Source of the DNA: Tuctoria greenei
Taxonomy: Eukaryota; Streptophyta; Magnoliopsida; Poales; Poaceae
Direction: 5' to 3'
Assembly (NCBI GenBank): GCA_036927565.1
Contig: JAYESD010000008.1
Span: 21,532,100 to 21,596,099 of the forward strand
Length of the DNA: 64,000 nt
The position numbers and the translations under genes were made by a program. Numbering within the stretch: the first letter of the stretch is position 1; each line of letters opens with the position of its first letter. Shown in pieces: positions 21,213 to 33,791 of the stretch. Under the pieces are notes generated by a model. It was not told the origin of the DNA and made no database searches. It saw nothing but the letters and a program-made list of their open reading frames with translations.

Positions 21213-24200
21213 TGTAACACCCACTATTTTTGGAAAGAAAAAAAAAATTAAAATGAATTATTCAAGAGATAAAAACATTTTCTTGGGAATAAAATTTATA
21301 TAAGGCAAGTTGCATCATGTTTGATTGTTTGTGTGAATTTTTGAAAATACAAATTTGCTAGAAATTCAGATTACAAATTCATATCATAAAAGAGGAGAAA
21401 AAGAAAACAGAAAAGAAAAAGAAAAAGAAAAGAAAAAGGAAAAATCGCCCCTGGGCCGAATTTCCCAATCCGGCCCAACTCCCTCTCCCCGCCGGCCCGC
21501 ACCTCCTCTCCCCTCCCTCTCTCTCTGTCACCTGGGCCCCGCGCGTCAGCCCACTCCCCGCGCCGCTCTCTCTCTCCCCCTCGCTGCCAGCCGGCCCCGC
21601 CTGTCAGACCCGTCGCCCACCTCCCGCACCCGCGCTGTAACGGCCGCGCGCCATCACCGCGCCGCCCACTCCCCCCCCCCTTTCAATGTCGGTCGTTTCA
21701 CCCTAATCAAACGCCCCATCGTGCCCATCATGACCGCTGCCCGTTACTCATTCAAACCCCTATAAAAGCCCAGCCGTCCCCCTCGGATTTCACCAATTCC
21801 GTCGACCAAACCCTAGCGCCGTCGAGGTGAGTGTTGGCGATCGCGTTCCCGTCGGTTCTTTCAATCTCCATCCACGCCACCTTGACTAACACCTTTGCCA
21901 CATCCCAGGAGTTTGCCGGACAACTTCGTTGGGGGATATCGCCTCTGCGTCGCCGACTTCGTCAGGCGCCGAGGAGCACCGCCGCCGTTCACTGTCGCCG
22001 ACCCTCCTCCGACCAATTTTCGGCCTCGCGACAACTCTCGGTGAGACCCCCGTGCCCCCCTCTGCATTTTGCGCTATTTAGATGTGCCTTATAGCCTCTG
22101 CTGTGCAATTTTGGTCATCGTCGGCGAGATCGCCGCCGCGCGCGCGTCGCCGCCTCCGCGCGCCGCCCTGCGCCATCGCTCCCGCCTATCGGGGTGACAT
22201 GCCCCCTCTCGACCATCCATTTTGTTTCAGCGGCTGAGATTAAAACCCAGCGTACCCCTTCGGTTAATTAAACCGGGGCCCTCCATTTTAAATCCGACAG
22301 CACACATTCAAACCCTTTTTCACGCCGCTAGTTTTGCGCCTTAGCCATGGAAACTTGCGGGCTACCCCCTGAGTTCTTCAAAAATTCAAGTCTAACCCCT
22401 GTAAATGTTAAACTAGCCCCTGGACTTTCTAGAAATTAGGAAAATACTGGTAAATTGAAAAAAAAAGTGTTTTTAAGCCCCTGGAGTATAATAAAATAGC
22501 AAATAAAATCTGACAAATTGTAGAAAATCCATAGACTTAATAAAAATTATTTTTAGCCACTAGAATAGTTCTGTTTTTACAGAAAAGCCCCTGTTAGTTC
22601 TAAAAATTAAATAAAAGTCCTTAATTTGTATAAAATAACTATAAAAACAGATTTAAGTATGTTTGATTTACTTTCATTTCTGTATTATTTTATTTAATTC
22701 ATTTAAATTGCTGAAATAGTCATAAAAATACTTTAAATATATTTAATTCATAAAAATTGTTTTGCACATAAAAAATAATTAATAAAAATAATGAAAAAAT
22801 TGTAAAATTTACATTATTGATTATAAATCTATTTTAAGCTTATTTTGAAGGATAAAAATTTCTAGAAAATAATTTTAGGTTTCTAACAAATATAAAATGG
22901 TATAAAAATAGTTAAAAATATGTTTTGTCCAATATATTTCATTTAACTCTAATTTCTCATCAATTGGTTTATGCCCATAATTGAAGTCAACCTAAAAATC
23001 ACTTTTGAGTAGGAATTTATGTATAATTGAAATGGTTGCAATATATTGTGTTCTTATTGTATGTTATTTTTCGTGCATCATCGTAATTTAGAGTCCAGGC
23101 CAGAACCCACCTTTAACCTTCAAGAGCAATAGTTTCCCGACAACCCCGAGGCACAGTTTGGAGGCAAGTTCCTTGACCATCTTGCACCCTTTTTGATAAG
23201 TTTTAGTTAGTTGCATGCTAAACTAAAATGTGAATCCTATGTTATGTTTTCCTAGATTTTCCACAATATTCCTTGTCAACATGGTTTGGGTGTTTTACTA
23301 TTAATTAGTTTACGCTTAGCCATGCTTAATTTGACATATGATTTATTTATCTACAAGATTTCATTTGATGTATCACGATACATGAATTGATGGCTATACT
23401 AGAAATAGTAGATAGAAATCTGATAGGGGGTTTTGTATGGATTGGTGCATGTGTGCACAAGACCTTGGTTTGGGGTTTGACACCTATCGGATTCTAAGGA
23501 CTGGTTTATGGAAGAAGTTGCTAAGCCATTTAGTATCACCACAAAATTGTATATGGGACAACTTGGTTTAGTAATTTGGTCTCTCCCGATGTAGCATAGG
23601 TAATTGAACCGGCGGGGAATGGGTTTTGCCTTGGGATCCGCATGGCTCAAGAGGGGGCTTCTCCTGGCGGAGGGAAAATAGACTCCAGGTGCCGGAGCAG
23701 TGAAACCTTAGAGTACCAATTGCAAGTCGGGAGAACCATCGGAAACACCTCGTAGTGATCTCCTAGCCACACACCTACGGAAGTGTGTATTATGGTTAGC
23801 TACCATGGGCATCAGGGAGGTTTACCTTAGTCCACCTGCCAACAGGGGACGAAATCATGAACTGTTGGTAAAGGATACACACTCTGCATAGTTTTGTCAA
23901 ACTGTCTAGACAGTCGTGCTCACGGACACGAGCGGCTTGGAAACCAAATTCATAATTAGCACATGGTTACTAAATGGATGGTTTGGGTTTGGTCTCACCT
24001 GGATTAAATTTTGGGTTATTGGTTGGGGTTTCACCTAGATGTAGGTTCTTAATAACAAATAAGAGTAGGATGTAACTGCTATAGTGCTTTACCTATAAAT
24101 TGCCTTCCTTGTTGTGAACCACACATGTCATAACTTCCCAACTTGCGAGTATCGTTGGTACTCAAACTTGTTAGTTGCATATTTTTCCCCCAGTCTACGA

Positions 24201-24481
24201 AGATGCAGAGATGGAGAACCAGGACTTCTATGGAGACCCCGAAGAGATGTTCTAGGTTGGCGCTCCCCCGTGCAATGCCTGTGTTGGAGCCCTTTGTTAT
24301 GTTTTTCTGCTGCTTATGTACTTTTATTTTAGACCTAGATGGTCATTTATGTAATAAGGTGATGTACTCGAACATGATATTATATTTGGTATTTCACTTT
24401 CATCTACACATGTATGAGTTGAACTGATCTTGGCATACATGTGGAAAGCATCTGGTTGTCTTCTTATTACCAGGTGTGACA
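21213..24481 (+). repeat. Gypsy 3' LTR
   Basis: It matches 835-4072 with scattered substitutions and small indels, for example an extended purine run near 21415 and a changed CpG block near 22110. It starts TGTAACACCC and ends TGTGACA. A TATA box is at 21760-21768. Confidence 0.94.
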
Positions 24482-24588
24482 ATACAGAACAACAATTGGC
24501 TGACATTTTCACAAAACCTTTGGATTTCACTCATTTTTGTTACATTCATAGTGAAATAGGGGTTATGCATCCCCATGGCTTATATTGA
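24482..24588 (+). pseudogene. pol: Copia-1 pol: end of RNase H
   Basis: This continues the frame broken at 834: EQQLADIFTKPLDFTHFC to a TGA at 24586. The motif LADIFTKPLD is the usual end of copia RNase H, which shows that the gypsy element inserted about 35 codons before the stop. Confidence 0.92.
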
Positions 24589-25511
24589 GGGGGAGTTTTG
24601 AAACTTGGGAAGTCTATGTGTGAATCAGAACTTAAAATAATATGAGCATAGTATTTCATACATATATGACTTTGTGATTCCTTTTACATGCTGAAAGTTC
24701 TTACTACATTACTCATGTTATACATTTTGTAGTTTTTGCCATGACTAGTAATTGGAATAATTACTTACACTAAATCTTGTCATCATCGAACTTTCTTGCT
24801 GTTTTGAACTTGTTGCATGATCACAAGTGCTTTTAATCATAATGAATTAATCAAGTAATCAACTCACATGTTGAGTTTTATGAACAAATGTAAATTGAGA
24901 AAAGATCAAGAGAATATGCATGCATCGCACTTCTTCTTTTGAGATGGCTTATCATTGCACTTAGATATGAACTTGGAAGAAGTTGTGTATGACTAAAACC
25001 ATGTCCTTAAGCTTCTAATTGTAAAATGACATAGGCTTGGCTTGGTTGGTTAGAATAAGGTAGATGCGCATATAATCTCTTGCAAATATCATATGATCTA
25101 AATTTGTGCTTTGAAAAATAATAAAATACAGCAACTAGTGTCATGCTTTCAGGTTTTGAAATAGTTAAGTTTGTGAGATCATGACTTGCTTAAATTGAAA
25201 ATTACATTTGATCTCTAGCATGGCTTACACTACTTTATGTATCTCATTGTTGTGATAGTGTAGGTTACTTGATAGTATGACTTGGATGAGCTTTGTTCTA
25301 TATGTATATGTTATAATGTGCTCAAACAAATTAAAATTTATCTTTTGTACCTTGCTGAATACATTGTCAAAGGGGGAGAAGTATGCAAGGGGGAGAAATT
25401 TATTTCTATCTCATTTGATTTTCAAAAAGGGGGAGAAATTGTTTTCAAAACTTTTCATGCCAATGTTCGGATTTTAAGTGGTGTTGCCAATGCATTCATC
25501 AAGGGGGAGAT
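24589..25511 (+). other. Copia-1 3' untranslated region with multiple polypurine tracts
   Basis: No gene of more than short length. Polypurine tracts of the type AAGGGGGAGA occur at about 25369-25382, 25388-25398, 25426-25439 and 25501-25511; the last abuts the 3' LTR. Another GAGGGGGAG lies right after the pol stop (24586-24594). Repetition of the PPT is a feature of Sireviruses. The 5' two thirds are AT-rich with nothing else I can name. Confidence 0.8.
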
Positions 25512-25779
25512 TGTGAGTCCTATGTGTGTTGAATACATTGGCTATGGCGATAAAAGTTTTGAATACTAGCAAAACACCTTTATCAGCAAGGTCTGACGAT
25601 AGGTCCGACTTGTTTTGGGTAGCTCAGGCAAGGTCCAACGCTAGGTCCGACTTCTTTGTCTAGGTCTGACTAGCTTTGGTTAGCTCCGGCTCTAGGTTCG
25701 ACTAGCTTTGGTAAGCTCCGGCGCTAGGTCCGACTAGCTTTCGTAAGTTCCAGCGCTAGGTCCTACTAGCTTTGGTAAG

Positions 25780-28700
25780 TGTAACACCCTCATTTTCATG
25801 AATCATGCCCTGCATCCATCATCAAAAATGTTTAACATTAAGCAACATAAGAAGGAACAAGTTTAAAATGGACTAGAAACAAAACCGCACTTAATAATTC
25901 TGGGAAGTGCGGACTACTTCGATTTTGGTGACTAGTCCGATTTCTCTCTGACTTCTATCAGACTAGTCTGTTTTTGCTGCAGACTAGTCCGTTTTTCTTC
26001 TGGACATTTTCGGACTTATCCGGCCCATAGCGGACTAGTCCGGTATCCCAAATTGCTTGAAATTTTGCTAAGTCCCTGGGCTTGTCCCGACTAGTCTTGT
26101 GTTCCAGCGAACTTGTCCGTTTTTCCTCTGACTAAAATCGGACTTGTCCGGTTTTGGCCAGACTTGTCTATTTTTTCTCTGACCAAGTTTGGACTTGTCC
26201 GATATAGTACAGACTTGTCCGATATCCCTCTGTCCAACATCGGACTAGTCCGGCCCTTTGCGGACTTGTCCGATAAATAGCGACTCCAAGTTGATCTTTT
26301 GTTTCACAACTTGTTTCTTGGGTTTTACATTAAGTGGGCCTAGGGACGTCGTGCCTAACTCTTTTAGAGCCCATGTGGGATTCTAAACCGACTCCTACTC
26401 ATCTCAAACTCGAAATCCACCCAGCCCTAGCCCTCCACCTCTATATAAACAACCCCACCCCTTGACTTGACATCTATTTTCCACTTTTCAACCACACCCA
26501 AACCCTAGTTCGTGAATGTGATACCTATGTGTGTTGAATACATTGGTTGTGATAATAAAAGTTTTGAATGCTGCCATAACAACTTTTTGGCAAGGTCCGA
26601 CTCTAGTCCGAGCTTCTGCAAGGTCCGACAATAGGTCCGACTTTCTTTTTCTAGGTCCGACATGTTTTTTGGTAGCTCCGGTGAGCTTTGTCTTTAGCTC
26701 TAGCATGTCTTTGATAGCTCCGGCATATCTTTGTTAAGCTTCGATATGTTTTCATATGTCCGACTTATGTTGGTTAGCTCCGACATGTTTTTCTAGCTCC
26801 GGCTTTTGGGTTGACATGTTCCGACTAGCTTTGGCAAGCTCCGGCGCTAGGTTGTACTGGCTTTGGTAAGCTCTGATGCTAGGTTGTACTAGCTTTGGTA
26901 AGCTCCAGCTCAAGCTCTGGTTAGCTTTGGCAAGGTTCATAGCTTGATTGCAGTGATTCTGCTTTTATCTTGCAATGATTCGTACTTGCTTTACATTGAT
27001 GGAAAGATTGCTTAGTATTCATTTGCTAAGTTTTTGGTATGTTTTGGTGGTTATGGTTGATATCATTTTGCTATATTTTGCAGCATGCTTATGTGAGGTG
27101 CTCACGTAAGATGTTGTATTTTTGGAACTAATGTGAGTCAAGTCGAGGACTTGTGCTCGAAAGTATTGGTTGTTTATTCATGTGCAGGTGTTGCTTGAGT
27201 TCAAGACATGGCTGGTGACAGGATCCATTGAACTAGTCTTAGGGAGAAGATGAGGTTCAACAACTAAGTTCGAGAGGAATTGTGGTTGAGTTGATCGGGA
27301 GGTTGTGCAACATGTTTGAATCAAGAATAATGCGTATGAAGGTATCATGGACATCATTGGAAGATGTTTGCACGTGTGCAAGGAGTGCATGGACGTGGCT
27401 ACATGGTTCCAAGGTGTGATGAAGAGATGTGGATGTAAAGAATTGGTCAGAAAGGTCCAACCGACTAGGTTATGGACTCAAGCTGCGGCTGAGTCGTGTT
27501 TGACTCAAATATTGAAAGATTTGAGTTGGTTATGATAAGATTTCGTGTGGGTCACGAATTTGAGTTGTTTTAGGAATGTGTAATACACTCCTAAGGTATT
27601 TGGAAGTCTTAAGATTGCTTCTATCTGCGTATAGAAGAGTCCTCAGCAGTTATGGAAAGTTTTGATTCGTGAACAGAGTAGGATTAGAGTCCTGATTTGA
27701 GTTGAGTTGGCTTTCGAGCTGGTTATATAAGCAAGGGAGGCCAGAGGTCATGGTGGACGACTTTGGGGCTGTTCCTCTTGTGTTGTATTGAACAAAATTT
27801 GTAGTTGAAAGGAACTTTTGTGCCTTGTTCGTCCGACTTGTTCCACACAAGTTTTTCTCATCGAGTTTGCTGCATAGCACTACCTTTCTTTGGTGGTTTT
27901 ATCATAACTCGAGCTTTACAGATCCAATTGACGTGATTCTTCTTGGGTTGTCTTCAAAACTTGATTATCTATCATATTTCAAAATTTCACAGTCATTGGA
28001 TTTGTGGTTTATGATCTACACGAGTTTCTTTGCAGTATTACAGATCTGTTTTTTACTCAGTAGAATAGATTGACCTTTGTTCAATCTTTCGATCGTAACT
28101 TGAGTTTCTCTCGACGGATTTGAGTGATTATTGTTGTGTCATCTTCTTGACTAGATTCTCTCTGACATTTATTACTTATTTCACAGTGAAACACGTTTAT
28201 ATTAGTCTCACACGCGAATTCTTTAACAAATCGTTTTTCTGCTGAAGGGGGTGGGATTTAATTGTTTCCACCGTGTAAGATTTTTAAATCTACCATTCAC
28301 CCCCCCCCTCTGGTAGCTTTTCACGTACTCTTCAATCCTACAGTGAATAGCCACCACCAAGGAGGGAGAAGGAGATCTAGAGCAAGAAGAAGAAGAGGAG
28401 GAAACGAAAGAGGATCAAGATTTCCATCAAGTTTTGTTCTACATCACCAATTCACCATCAAGATCTTCATCAACCCTAGATCGTCAAGATCCAAGTGTTG
28501 CCTCCAAGTTCCTTGATTCATTGGAGTTCTAAACACCTGGTATACCTTCTACTTCCTCTTTTGTATGTGAAACCAACCCCAAATCTCCAAATTCACGTCG
28601 ATCTAGAAAACCCTAGTTCGCTAGTTCTGCGAACAACGAACTTGTTCGGTCTCTAGTGGACTAGTCTGATTTTTTCCTAGTTAAATTGTGTTGAATTAAT

Positions 28701-30429
28701 TCCAAAATTTGATTGAATCAGTTCCAAACATGTGTAGACATGTTAATAACCATTGTAATTTATTAATAAACATTAAAAGCAACTTATTAACTAGTTTTTC
28801 TTCGCATTTGCATTAATCATGCATGTCATGTCATATTGAGTAATATTTGTGCACTCTTTGATTGTGTTTCTTGTCTTGTATGATCGTTGTGAGGTTTAGA
28901 TGGATTTGCGCTAGAAAGTGTCGTGGAGGACCCCCACCACCAAGAGTTTGAAGGCTTTGACCCGAACCAATCCCAATAGCAAGGCAAGTGTCCTTGAAGC
29001 ATATTGATCCTGTTTTAAATAAATGTTTTATTTGCAAAACTGCATGCTTGTGTCAATTTGATGGGAAATCCTATGACAGGAAGTTTACTAGTTTTGTTTA
29101 ACCACCCTTGTCACCTGGTATTTATGGTAGAGAGTCGGGAAGGACTTTTTACCTTTTTGCTTCGCTTAATTATTTGGGATGGGAAAACAACTATACCACT
29201 TAACTTAATTATACATTTATGAGATTATGATTAATATGATATGGTAATGGGTGATCTAAGAAATCCTGGTATGTGGATGGGTTGGATGTTATGGTGGTTT
29301 TCTTGCTTTAGATCTAAGGACTTGTTCATCGAGCGACCATCCAGGACTTACAGTGCCACCATGAGGCCAAGTATGGATGCAACATAGCTGATTATTAGGG
29401 ATTTGCCAGTGCTGTTTGGACCATTAAGAATTATCGGGGAAGGGGGTAGTCGGATTGGGTTTGTTGATGATTGGTGGGACTAACCTGGGATCCGAATGGC
29501 TCAAGAGGGGGCCCTTGGTTGAAGATGTGCTCAGCTGGAGACATCGCCACTGGTGAAACCTCAGTGGGATCTAAATAGGCTAGTAATCCCTTTGTAAAGG
29601 CTATTTTGTGATCTCTTGGCCACACACCAACGGAAGTGTGAGATGGCATAATCGAGGTTCTAGTCACTGAAAGGTGATGAAATCACAAACATGTGGGTAA
29701 AGCGGTACAACCTCTGTAGAGTGTGTATTAAAACTATCATGATAGCCATGCTCCCGATTATGAGCAACCTGAACCCTCACATGGTTAGAGGAAACTTGGT
29801 TTTGGGATGGTATTATGGTTTATGGTATTGATTATGGTTATTGGTAATGTGAAATCTGGAATATAGATGATGGTAATGAATATGGACTGGTATTATGATG
29901 ACTACATGGTTTATGATGGGTTTACTTCACATACATGCAATATTTTGCTTTTCAAATGTTTTAATGTACTTTCCAGCACTTAGCCATTATTATATTCGTC
30001 ATTTGTATCAGCTATATGTCATACTTTCCACACTTGTTGAGTACGACATGTACTCACTCTTGCAATTCCCCCACCAACGGTTGCAGGTCACGATTGGGAG
30101 TATAACGATGGTAGTGCGGAGTTCTAGGCCGAGTCTACCGCCAGCTTTGCTTGTGAAGTGTTGGAGCTGCGCTATCCCTTTGCTTAGTTTGCTTAGCTAC
30201 TAGTTTGCTTAATTAGTTTATTTTTGCTGCATTAGTTCAAACTTGTCATTAATATTCATTAGAGCTTGTATTCGAGGATATTATGAATTCTATAATAAAA
30301 GTGCTTAATTAATCTTGTTATGTGGTAATTTTCTGTATATCCTTTTGCTATTGTACTCGTGTATGTGTGTTGAACGTCCTGGGCATACATATGCGTTCAC
30401 TTGGTTCATTTTCGAAAACGGGTGTCACA
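25780..30429 (+). mobile_element. Gypsy solo LTR inserted in the copia-1 LTR
   Basis: It starts TGTAACACCCTCATTTTC and ends GGGTGTCACA, with a perfect 5-bp duplication GTAAG (25775-25779 and 30430-30434). No primer site, gag or pol is present, so it is a solo LTR left by LTR-LTR recombination; about 2.8 kb after removing its own insert. It belongs to a family related to the 3.2 kb gypsy LTR: blocks such as GGCTCAAGAGGGGGC and the CCACACACC...GGAAGTGTG segment are shared in the same order. Between 25900 and 26280 it carries many GGAC-NN-GTCC palindromes (CGGACTAGTCCG). Confidence 0.9.
26517..28342 (+). mobile_element. Solo LTR of the copia-1 family, nested in the gypsy solo LTR
   Basis: It starts TGTGATACCTATGTGTG and ends CCTACA, flanked by a perfect 5-bp duplication GTGAA (26512-26516 and 28343-28347). 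It matches the copia-1 3' LTR from end to end, including the region of GGTCCGAC and AGCTCCGGC units (about 26595-26930), a TTATATAAGC TATA-like site near 27723 and a C-run before the end. No internal region is present, so it is a solo LTR. It is 1826 bp and uninterrupted. Confidence 0.93.
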
Positions 30430-31864
30430 GTAAGCTCCGGTTCAACGTTCGGTAAGCTTTGGCAAGGTTCAGAGCTTGATCGCAGTGGTTCTGCTTTTAC
30501 TATGAAATATTTCGAACTTGTTTTACATCTATGGAAAGTTTGCTTAGTATTCTTTTACTAAGTTTTTGGTGTGTTTTGGTGGTTATGGCTGATATCGTTT
30601 TTTCTATGGTTTGCAACATGCTTATGTGAGGTTCTCATGTAAGGTGTTGTTGTTTTTGAACTAACGAGAGTCAAGTCGTGGACTTGTGTCAGAATTATTG
30701 GTTGTTTATTCATGTGCAGGTGTTGCTTGAGTTCAATACATGGCTGGTGATAGGATCCATTGAACACTCTTAGGGAGAAGATGAGGTTCAACAACCAAGT
30801 TCGGGAGGAATTGTGGTTGAGTTGATCGGGAGGTCATGCAACATGTTTGGATCAAGGACATTGCATATGAAGGTATCGTGGACGTCGTTGGAAGATGTTT
30901 GCACATGTGCAAGGAGTGCATGGATGTGGCTACATGGTTCTGAGGTGTGATGAAGAGATGTGGACATAAAGAATTGGTCGGAAAGGTCCAACCGACTAGG
31001 TTATGGACTCAGGCTGCGGCTGAGTCGTGTTTGACTCAAATATGGAAAGTTTTGAGTTGATTATGATAGGATTTCGAGTGGGTCACGAGTTTGAGTTGTT
31101 TTAGGAATGTGGGATACGTTCCTAAGGTGTTTGGAAGTCTTAAGATTGCTTCTATCTGCGTATAGAAATGTCTTGATCAGTTATGGAGAGTTTTGATTCG
31201 TGATTTGAGTAGGATTAGAGTCCTCGTTTGAGTTGAGTTGGCCTTCGGGCTGGTTATATAAGCAAGGGAGGCCAGAGCTCGTGGTAGATGACTTTGGGGT
31301 TGTTCCTCTTGTGGTTTGATCAATAAAATTCGTAGTTTGAAGGAACTTTTATGCCTTGTCCGTCCGACTTGTTTTCTTCAAGTCTTTCTCGTTGAGTTTC
31401 TGCACAGCACTATCTTTCTTTGGTGGTTTTATCATAACTCGAGATTTACATATCCGATTGACATGATTCTTTTTGGGTTGTATTCACAACTTGATTTTCT
31501 ATCATCTGTGAAAATTTCACGGTCATTGGATTTGTGGTTTCTGATCTACACGAGTTTATTTGCAGTGTTCCAGAACTGTTTTTCTCGGGTAGGACAGATT
31601 GACCTTTGTTCCATTTTTTGATCGTAACTTGAGTTTCTCTCGACGGATTTTCATGATTCTTGTTGTGACGTCTTCTTGACTTGATTATCTACAATCTATA
31701 CTAGTTTCGTCACAGTTGAACACATTTATATTTGTCGCACACACAGTTTCTTTAACATATCTGTTTTCTGCCGAGTGGTATTTTTGTTGCTTCCGCTGAA
31801 AAGTTTTAATCTACCATTCACCCCCCCCCCTCTGGTAGCTTTACACGTGCTCTTCGATCCTACA

Positions 31865-32138
31865 GATTGCTTGACTCCGGCGGCGGCACATTTGTCCAGG
31901 GAGGTGCAGGGAAGCTCTCTGAATGGTCCTAGGGCTCTCTGGTGCAGCTATAATCGCATTCGTGGACCGCAACTGAGGTGGAGAGGCGGAGAACGGCAGC
32001 GCGTCGCACGGCCATGGATTCCATGGGTGGCAGCAACAAAGACTGGAATTGCGGCACAAGGAGGCGGCCGCCTGCCTTAGGATTTGTTCAATGAGGAGCG
32101 CAAGATTGTCAAGGACTCGATGCTTGATGGGAACTGAC
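31865..32138 (+). other. Unassigned GC-rich segment between two retroelement pieces
   Basis: It lies between the end of copia-1 and a short copia LTR. It contains open codons but nothing I recognise. It may be the original target of copia-1 or part of an older element. Confidence 0.4.
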
Positions 32139-32762
32139 TGTTAGAGATATAGGAGTCTTTTTGCATTTCCCCTTTGTGTAGGGAGTTTTATGCATATTTG
32201 TAATTCTCCTGTACTCTATATATTCGAGTATTTTGGCCTCATATCAAGAGAAGCACAATTCATAATATGGTATCACAGCCAAAAAATTAGGGTGAGATTT
32301 ATTTCTACCCTACATGTCGCCGTCGATTTTCTTTCCTACTCTTCTCACCGATTCATCTTTCCGACTCTTCCACCCACCTCCTGGCGCCAGATCCAGTGTC
32401 CTCGTTGCTTCAGCATATTTGAGCTCTGATCGTGTCGCCCTCCCTGCAGATTTTCGGCAGCAGATCCGACGTCCTCAGAATCCACTTCATCATTGATTCT
32501 ACTGTGGAATCGATGCTGCTCGAGGCCGCCTCTGTTTTTGCGTAAGCATATGCACTGCCCCTTGGTTGAATCTACGCCGTGCACGTGATTTCTCCTAGGA
32601 GGCGATGCTGCTCGGTGCCGCCCCAGTAAACGTCGCCCTCACTGCGTACGCTCGGCTTGCTACAGCTTGGCGGGGTGCCTCAATCTTTGGCTTGTCTCCG
32701 CTCCTCTAACATGCGGCCACCGCCTGCTTGGTTTGTCTGACCGAGCTCTGTAGGGCGACTAG
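32139..32762 (+). mobile_element. Short-LTR copia fragment: LTR, primer site and start of internal region
   Basis: A 124-bp LTR runs from TGTTAGAGATATAGGAG to CACAATTCA (32139-32262), with CTATATATT as a likely TATA box (about 32216). It is followed by TGGTATCACAGCC (32268-32280), an initiator-Met-type primer site with one difference from the usual form. A leader rich in CT and an ATG near 32313 follow, but no gag core can be read before a Sirevirus LTR begins at 32763. Such short LTRs occur in Ale/Hopscotch-type copia elements of grasses. Confidence 0.7.
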
Positions 32763-33791
32763 TGTTGAAAGTGCATCTAGGCATACATTTGTGGGTTTTG
32801 AACAATTAATGACAAACAAACGAGATCGTAATGAGATTTGTTGAGGTGAAAGTGGGTCTATGGAGAATAAAAATAATGATTCACAAAAAGGTGAAAAATG
32901 CATAATAAGAAGGTTAGAGCCAAAGTAAAGAATAGAAGCGCAAAGTAGTTGTTAATGCATAAGATGTGTGTGAGAGACACATCCCAAGAGCTCATGACTT
33001 TGCGTAGAGAGTAAGGGCTAAAATTAACAAGCTAAGAAAATCACTGAAGCACCGAACAAGTCCGTTCACTAGCGAACTAGTCTAATTTCCTTTCTGTTCC
33101 TATACGGGCAAGTCCGAAAATGAGCCGGACTAGTTCGGGTAACTTTCTGTTGTTTGCACGGACAAGTCCCAAAATCCGGACTAGTCCGTCAACATAACAC
33201 ATACCTCACTTTGCATCAGACAAGTCTGTTTAATATGGACTAATCCGATTTACTTACTAGAATCACAACGAACTAGTCCAGTCCAATATGGACTAGTCCG
33301 GTTCACTCACAGTAATTAGGGTTTCAGGTGTTCTTCACATTTCACGCACATATCACATAGCATACCGGACTAGTCCGGTCCACAGAGCGGACTAGTCCAG
33401 CCGTCGGAATCTCTAACGGTAACTTTTTGGAATGTCTATAAATAAGTGATCCACGACCCTATAAAAAAACTAAGAACCCTACCGCTGCCACTGCATCCAA
33501 GAGCACAAAAACACTTCTCTCCACACATTCTAAGGCCCTAAGAGTAAAATCTTTAGGAGTTTGCAACTGGGAAAGGGAGAGTGACGATCTCATCGACATT
33601 GAGCTCTTGGGTTTGATTTCTCACACACTTCTATTGGTTATTGTGTAACTATTCGAGTGTGTTAATCTCTCTTTTCGTTTGTAATGTTGTGGGAGCTCTC
33701 AACCTATGAGAAAGCCCCAAAACTCGATGATTATCCTTCGTGATAGTGAGAACCAAGTCGGCCATTATGGTGACTTGGTGAGGGAAGGGTT
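32763..33791 (+). repeat. Sirevirus-3 LTR, truncated
   Basis: It starts TGTTGAAAGTGCATCTAGG, a variant of the Sirevirus-2 LTR start. It has the same layout: palindromes of the CGGACTAGTCCG type (about 33054-33402), a TATA box CTATAAATAAG (about 33436), and a downstream part resembling Sirevirus-2 (GTGATAGTG...GGTGACTTGGTGAGGG). It is cut at 33791 by a gypsy LTR and its 3' end is not seen. Confidence 0.82.

Larger units (their letters stand above)
835..24481 (+). mobile_element. Tekay-like Ty3/gypsy chromovirus with LTRs of about 3.25 kb and an ORF0
   Basis: 5' LTR 835-4072, tRNA-iMet-type primer-binding site, ORF0 (split), gag, a pol with a C-terminal chromodomain, polypurine tract, and 3' LTR 21213-24481. 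The LTRs begin TGTAACACCC and end GGTGTGACA. The flanking 5-mers are ATACC (830-834) and ATACA (24482-24486), which I read as one 5-bp duplication with one later substitution; removing the element restores the copia RNase H frame. Without the nested Sirevirus it is about 12.3 kb. Chromodomain, long LTRs and an upstream ORF fit the Tekay/Del group and resemble rice RIRE3/RIRE8-type elements (family recalled, not searched). The two LTRs show scattered substitutions and small indels, so it is older than the Sirevirus inside it. Confidence 0.92.
1..31864 (+). mobile_element. Copia-1: Ty1/copia (Sirevirus-like) retrotransposon, 3' part, split by later insertions
   Basis: The visible parts are the end of pol (1-834 and 24482-24588), a noncoding 3' region with several polypurine tracts (24589-25511), and a 3' LTR (25512-25779 plus 30430-31864). 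The 5' half lies left of the window. The parts are joined because the RNase H reading frame stops at 834 in HHVDT and resumes at 24482 in the expected next residues (EQQLADIFTKPLD). The long pol-to-LTR spacer and repeated PPTs are typical of the Sirevirus lineage. A Tekay-like gypsy element interrupts pol and a gypsy solo LTR interrupts the 3' LTR, so copia-1 is the oldest layer here. Its own target duplication cannot be checked without the 5' end. Confidence 0.85.
25512..31864 (+). repeat. Copia-1 3' LTR, interrupted
   Basis: It starts TGTGAGTCC (25512), is cut at 25779, resumes at 30430 and ends CCTACA at 31864. Removing the insert leaves an LTR of about 1.7 kb that matches the solo LTR at 26517-28342. 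Just before the cut is a tandem series of about 33-35 bp units (CTCCGGCGCTAGGTCCGAC..., about 25590-25779). A TATA-like TTATATAAGC lies near 31254. Confidence 0.88.
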
